Part shown: piece by piece, positions 62,784-64,000 of the stretch
How positions within the stretch are numbered: position 1 is the stretch's first letter
How the letters are laid out: the number at the start of each line of letters is the position of its first letter
Assembly: GCA_947630795.1 (NCBI GenBank)
Contig: CANRJC010000002.1
Span: 1-64,000, forward strand
DNA length: 64,000 nt
From: an uncultured Phascolarctobacterium sp.
Lineage (GTDB): Bacteria; Bacillota; Negativicutes; Acidaminococcales; Acidaminococcaceae
Direction: 5' to 3'
The notes under the pieces: model-generated
The model's input: the letters and a program-made list of their open reading frames with translations, nothing else
The model's database searches: none
Told to the model about the DNA's origin: nothing
Position numbers and translations under genes: made by a program

Positions 62784-63674
62784 ATGAGAAAACCTTATTT
62801 CGGCCGTGTCATCACCGCCATGGTGACGCCCTTCACCGAAAAGGGCGTGGCCTACGACGTTGCCGCCGACTTTGCCGAGTGGCTGTTGGCCAACGGCAGC
62901 GATGCCCTTTTGGTGGAAGGCTCTACCGGCGAGCCTGCCACTATGTCTTTAGATGAGAAGCTCAAATTGCTGGAGAGCATCTGCCGCCGGGTGGCCGGCA
63001 AAGCGCCCATCATCGTGGGCGCCGGTTCCAACTGCACCGCCGGCACCATCGACTTCATCAAAGAGATAAAGAAGTTCCCCATCGACGGTCTCCTCATCGT
63101 CGGGCCTTATTACAATAAGCCCACTCAAGAAGGCTACTATCGGCACTTTGCCGCCGTGGCCGCCGCTACCGAACTTCCCATCATCGTCTACAACGTGCCC
63201 GGCCGCACCGGCTCCAACATCGCCCCGGCTACCGTGGCCCGTTTGGCAAAAGATTTTTCCAACATCGTGGCCGTGAAAGAAGCTGCGGGCAGCGTGGCTC
63301 AAACTGCCGAGCTCTTCCGCCTCTGCCCCGAAGACTTCACCATTTATTCGGGAGACGACGGCTTGCTGCTGCCCTTCCTCGCTGTGGGCGCCGAAGGCAT
63401 AGTTTCCGTTTTGAGCAACATCGGCGGCGGCATTTTGCAGGAGCTCATCGCCGCCTATAAAGAGGGCAGAGTAGCCGAGGCCGCCGAGCTCAACAAGAAG
63501 ATGGTGCCCTTGGCCAACTCTCTCTTCATCGAATCCAACCCCATCCCGGTGAAGGCCGCCGTCACCAAGGTGACTCCCTTCAACGCCGGTGAGCCTCGTT
63601 TGCCTCTCACCCCCATCTCTGCGGCTGCCGAGGCAAAATTGGACGAAGCTTTAAAGGTAGCGGGCCTTATTTAA
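62784..63674 (+). CDS. dapA: 4-hydroxy-tetrahydrodipicolinate synthase
   Basis: The 296-residue TIM-barrel lyase condenses pyruvate with aspartate semialdehyde. Schiff-base Lys165 is in VAVKEAAGS, Tyr136 in YNVPGRT, and the substrate-binding GSTGEPATMS loop is at about 46-55. It starts at ATG after AGAGGAGG, 18 bases after lysC. Order dapB-asd-lysC-dapA is common in Negativicutes and relatives. Confidence 0.97.
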   Translation: MRKPYFGRVITAMVTPFTEKGVAYDVAADFAEWLLANGSDALLVEGSTGEPATMSLDEKLKLLESICRRVAGKAPIIVGAGSNCTAGTIDFIKEIKKFPIDGLLIVGPYYNKPTQEGYYRHFAAVAAATELPIIVYNVPGRTGSNIAPATVARLAKDFSNIVAVKEAAGSVAQTAELFRLCPEDFTIYSGDDGLLLPFLAVGAEGIVSVLSNIGGGILQELIAAYKEGRVAEAAELNKKMVPLANSLFIESNPIPVKAAVTKVTPFNAGEPRLPLTPISAAAEAKLDEALKVAGLI

Positions 63675-63677
63675 ATC

Positions 63678-64000
63678 ATGAGCAAATTGATCGTTGTGAT
63701 CCAATGTGACAAAGTGGTGCATCGCTGCAGCGGTTTTGCCTGTGCAAGAGCTTTTTATCAACGCACGGGAAAATTTCAAGACTACGCCGAAGATGCTCGT
63801 TACATGTCGATGAGCTGCGGCGGCTGCTGCGGGGCAGATGTGGCCGCTAAACTCGGCCATTTAAAGAGAAAGCTGGCCGCTGCCCCCGACTTCGGCAGCG
63901 CCGAAGACATTGTCGTCCATCTTTCGAGCTGCATCACCAGCGTCAATTTTCATCACGGGCCCTGTCCCTTCAAAAATTATTTAGTGAAGCTGATCGAGGG
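63678..64000 (+). CDS. CGGC-domain protein, 3' end outside window
   Basis: An ATG three bases after the dapA stop opens a frame that runs off the window (107 codons seen). It reads MSKLIVVIQCDKV, then CSGFACARAFYQRTG, MSMSCGGCCGADVAAKLGHL and HLSSCITS, with many cysteines and the CGGC motif of a small putative metal-binding family. Function unknown. The ribosome site is weak, so it may be translated by coupling to dapA or be a separate unit. Confidence 0.78.
   Translation, partial: MSKLIVVIQCDKVVHRCSGFACARAFYQRTGKFQDYAEDARYMSMSCGGCCGADVAAKLGHLKRKLAAAPDFGSAEDIVVHLSSCITSVNFHHGPCPFKNYLVKLIE

Overview
The window reads as chromosomal DNA of a diderm Firmicute (class Negativicutes, perhaps Acidaminococcaceae; the family is a guess). 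Three near-identical proteins combine an SLH domain, a coiled coil and an outer-membrane beta-barrel ending in Phe (OmpM type). They sit alongside Firmicute features: SepF, YlmH, DivIVA, T-box control of ileS, a lysine riboswitch, HydF and the YqeB/YqeC selenium-molybdenum accessory proteins. Genes are GC-rich and tightly packed; many intergenic gaps are A-rich and repetitive.

Layout. 1-2.8 kb: 3' part of an SLH porin, a PemK/MazF-like toxin behind a candidate small RNA, and an orphan HigA-like regulator. 3.0-7.6 kb: yggS-sepF-proC-ylmH-divIVA-phosphatase (division cluster). 7.9-13.4 kb: T-box, ileS, nitrilase, CBS-domain membrane protein. 13.6-14.9 kb: structured small RNA plus Rpn nuclease (copy A). 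15.1-17.2 kb (minus): sialidase-like protein and TctC binding lipoprotein. 17.3-20.2 kb: yqeC, yqeB, xdhC. 20.2-26.3 kb: gltBD behind a palindrome. 26.7-27.5 kb: zinc-ribbon membrane protein. 27.6-30.8 kb (minus): leader RNA, DUF2520 reductase-like gene, panB, panC, panD. 31.3-36.4 kb (minus): TetR regulator and RND efflux pair. 36.7-39.0 kb (minus): pncB-type gene and hydF, divergent from a glycosyltransferase over a shared palindrome. 40.2-42.7 kb: typA and a second short sepF. 42.8-50.0 kb: rimP-nusA-rnpM-L7Ae-infB-rbfA-nrnA. 50.1-51.2 kb (minus): asparaginase. 51.6-54.9 kb: two SLH porins. 54.9-56.4 kb: small RNA plus Rpn (copy B). 56.8-59.3 kb: pnp, dut. 59.3-63.7 kb: lysine riboswitch, dapB, asd, lysC, dapA, then a CGGC-domain gene cut by the window end.

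The strongest candidate for something undescribed is the duplicated module of a ~170-nt structured RNA, an intrinsic terminator and an Rpn-family nuclease gene. The two RNA copies differ by compensatory changes in predicted stems and share a predicted H-type pseudoknot, and both nuclease genes have a possible internal start for a C-terminal small protein. A second candidate is the small RNA with strong promoter and terminator directly upstream of the PemK/MazF-like toxin, an order that recalls type III toxin-antitoxin loci. Other points are a structured leader before the pantothenate genes, dispersed A-rich repeats in many gaps, a mini-ORF/hairpin before the CBS-domain gene, and palindromes over the gltB and pncB promoters.

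All calls come from reading the sequence and recalled family knowledge; no database search or folding program was run.
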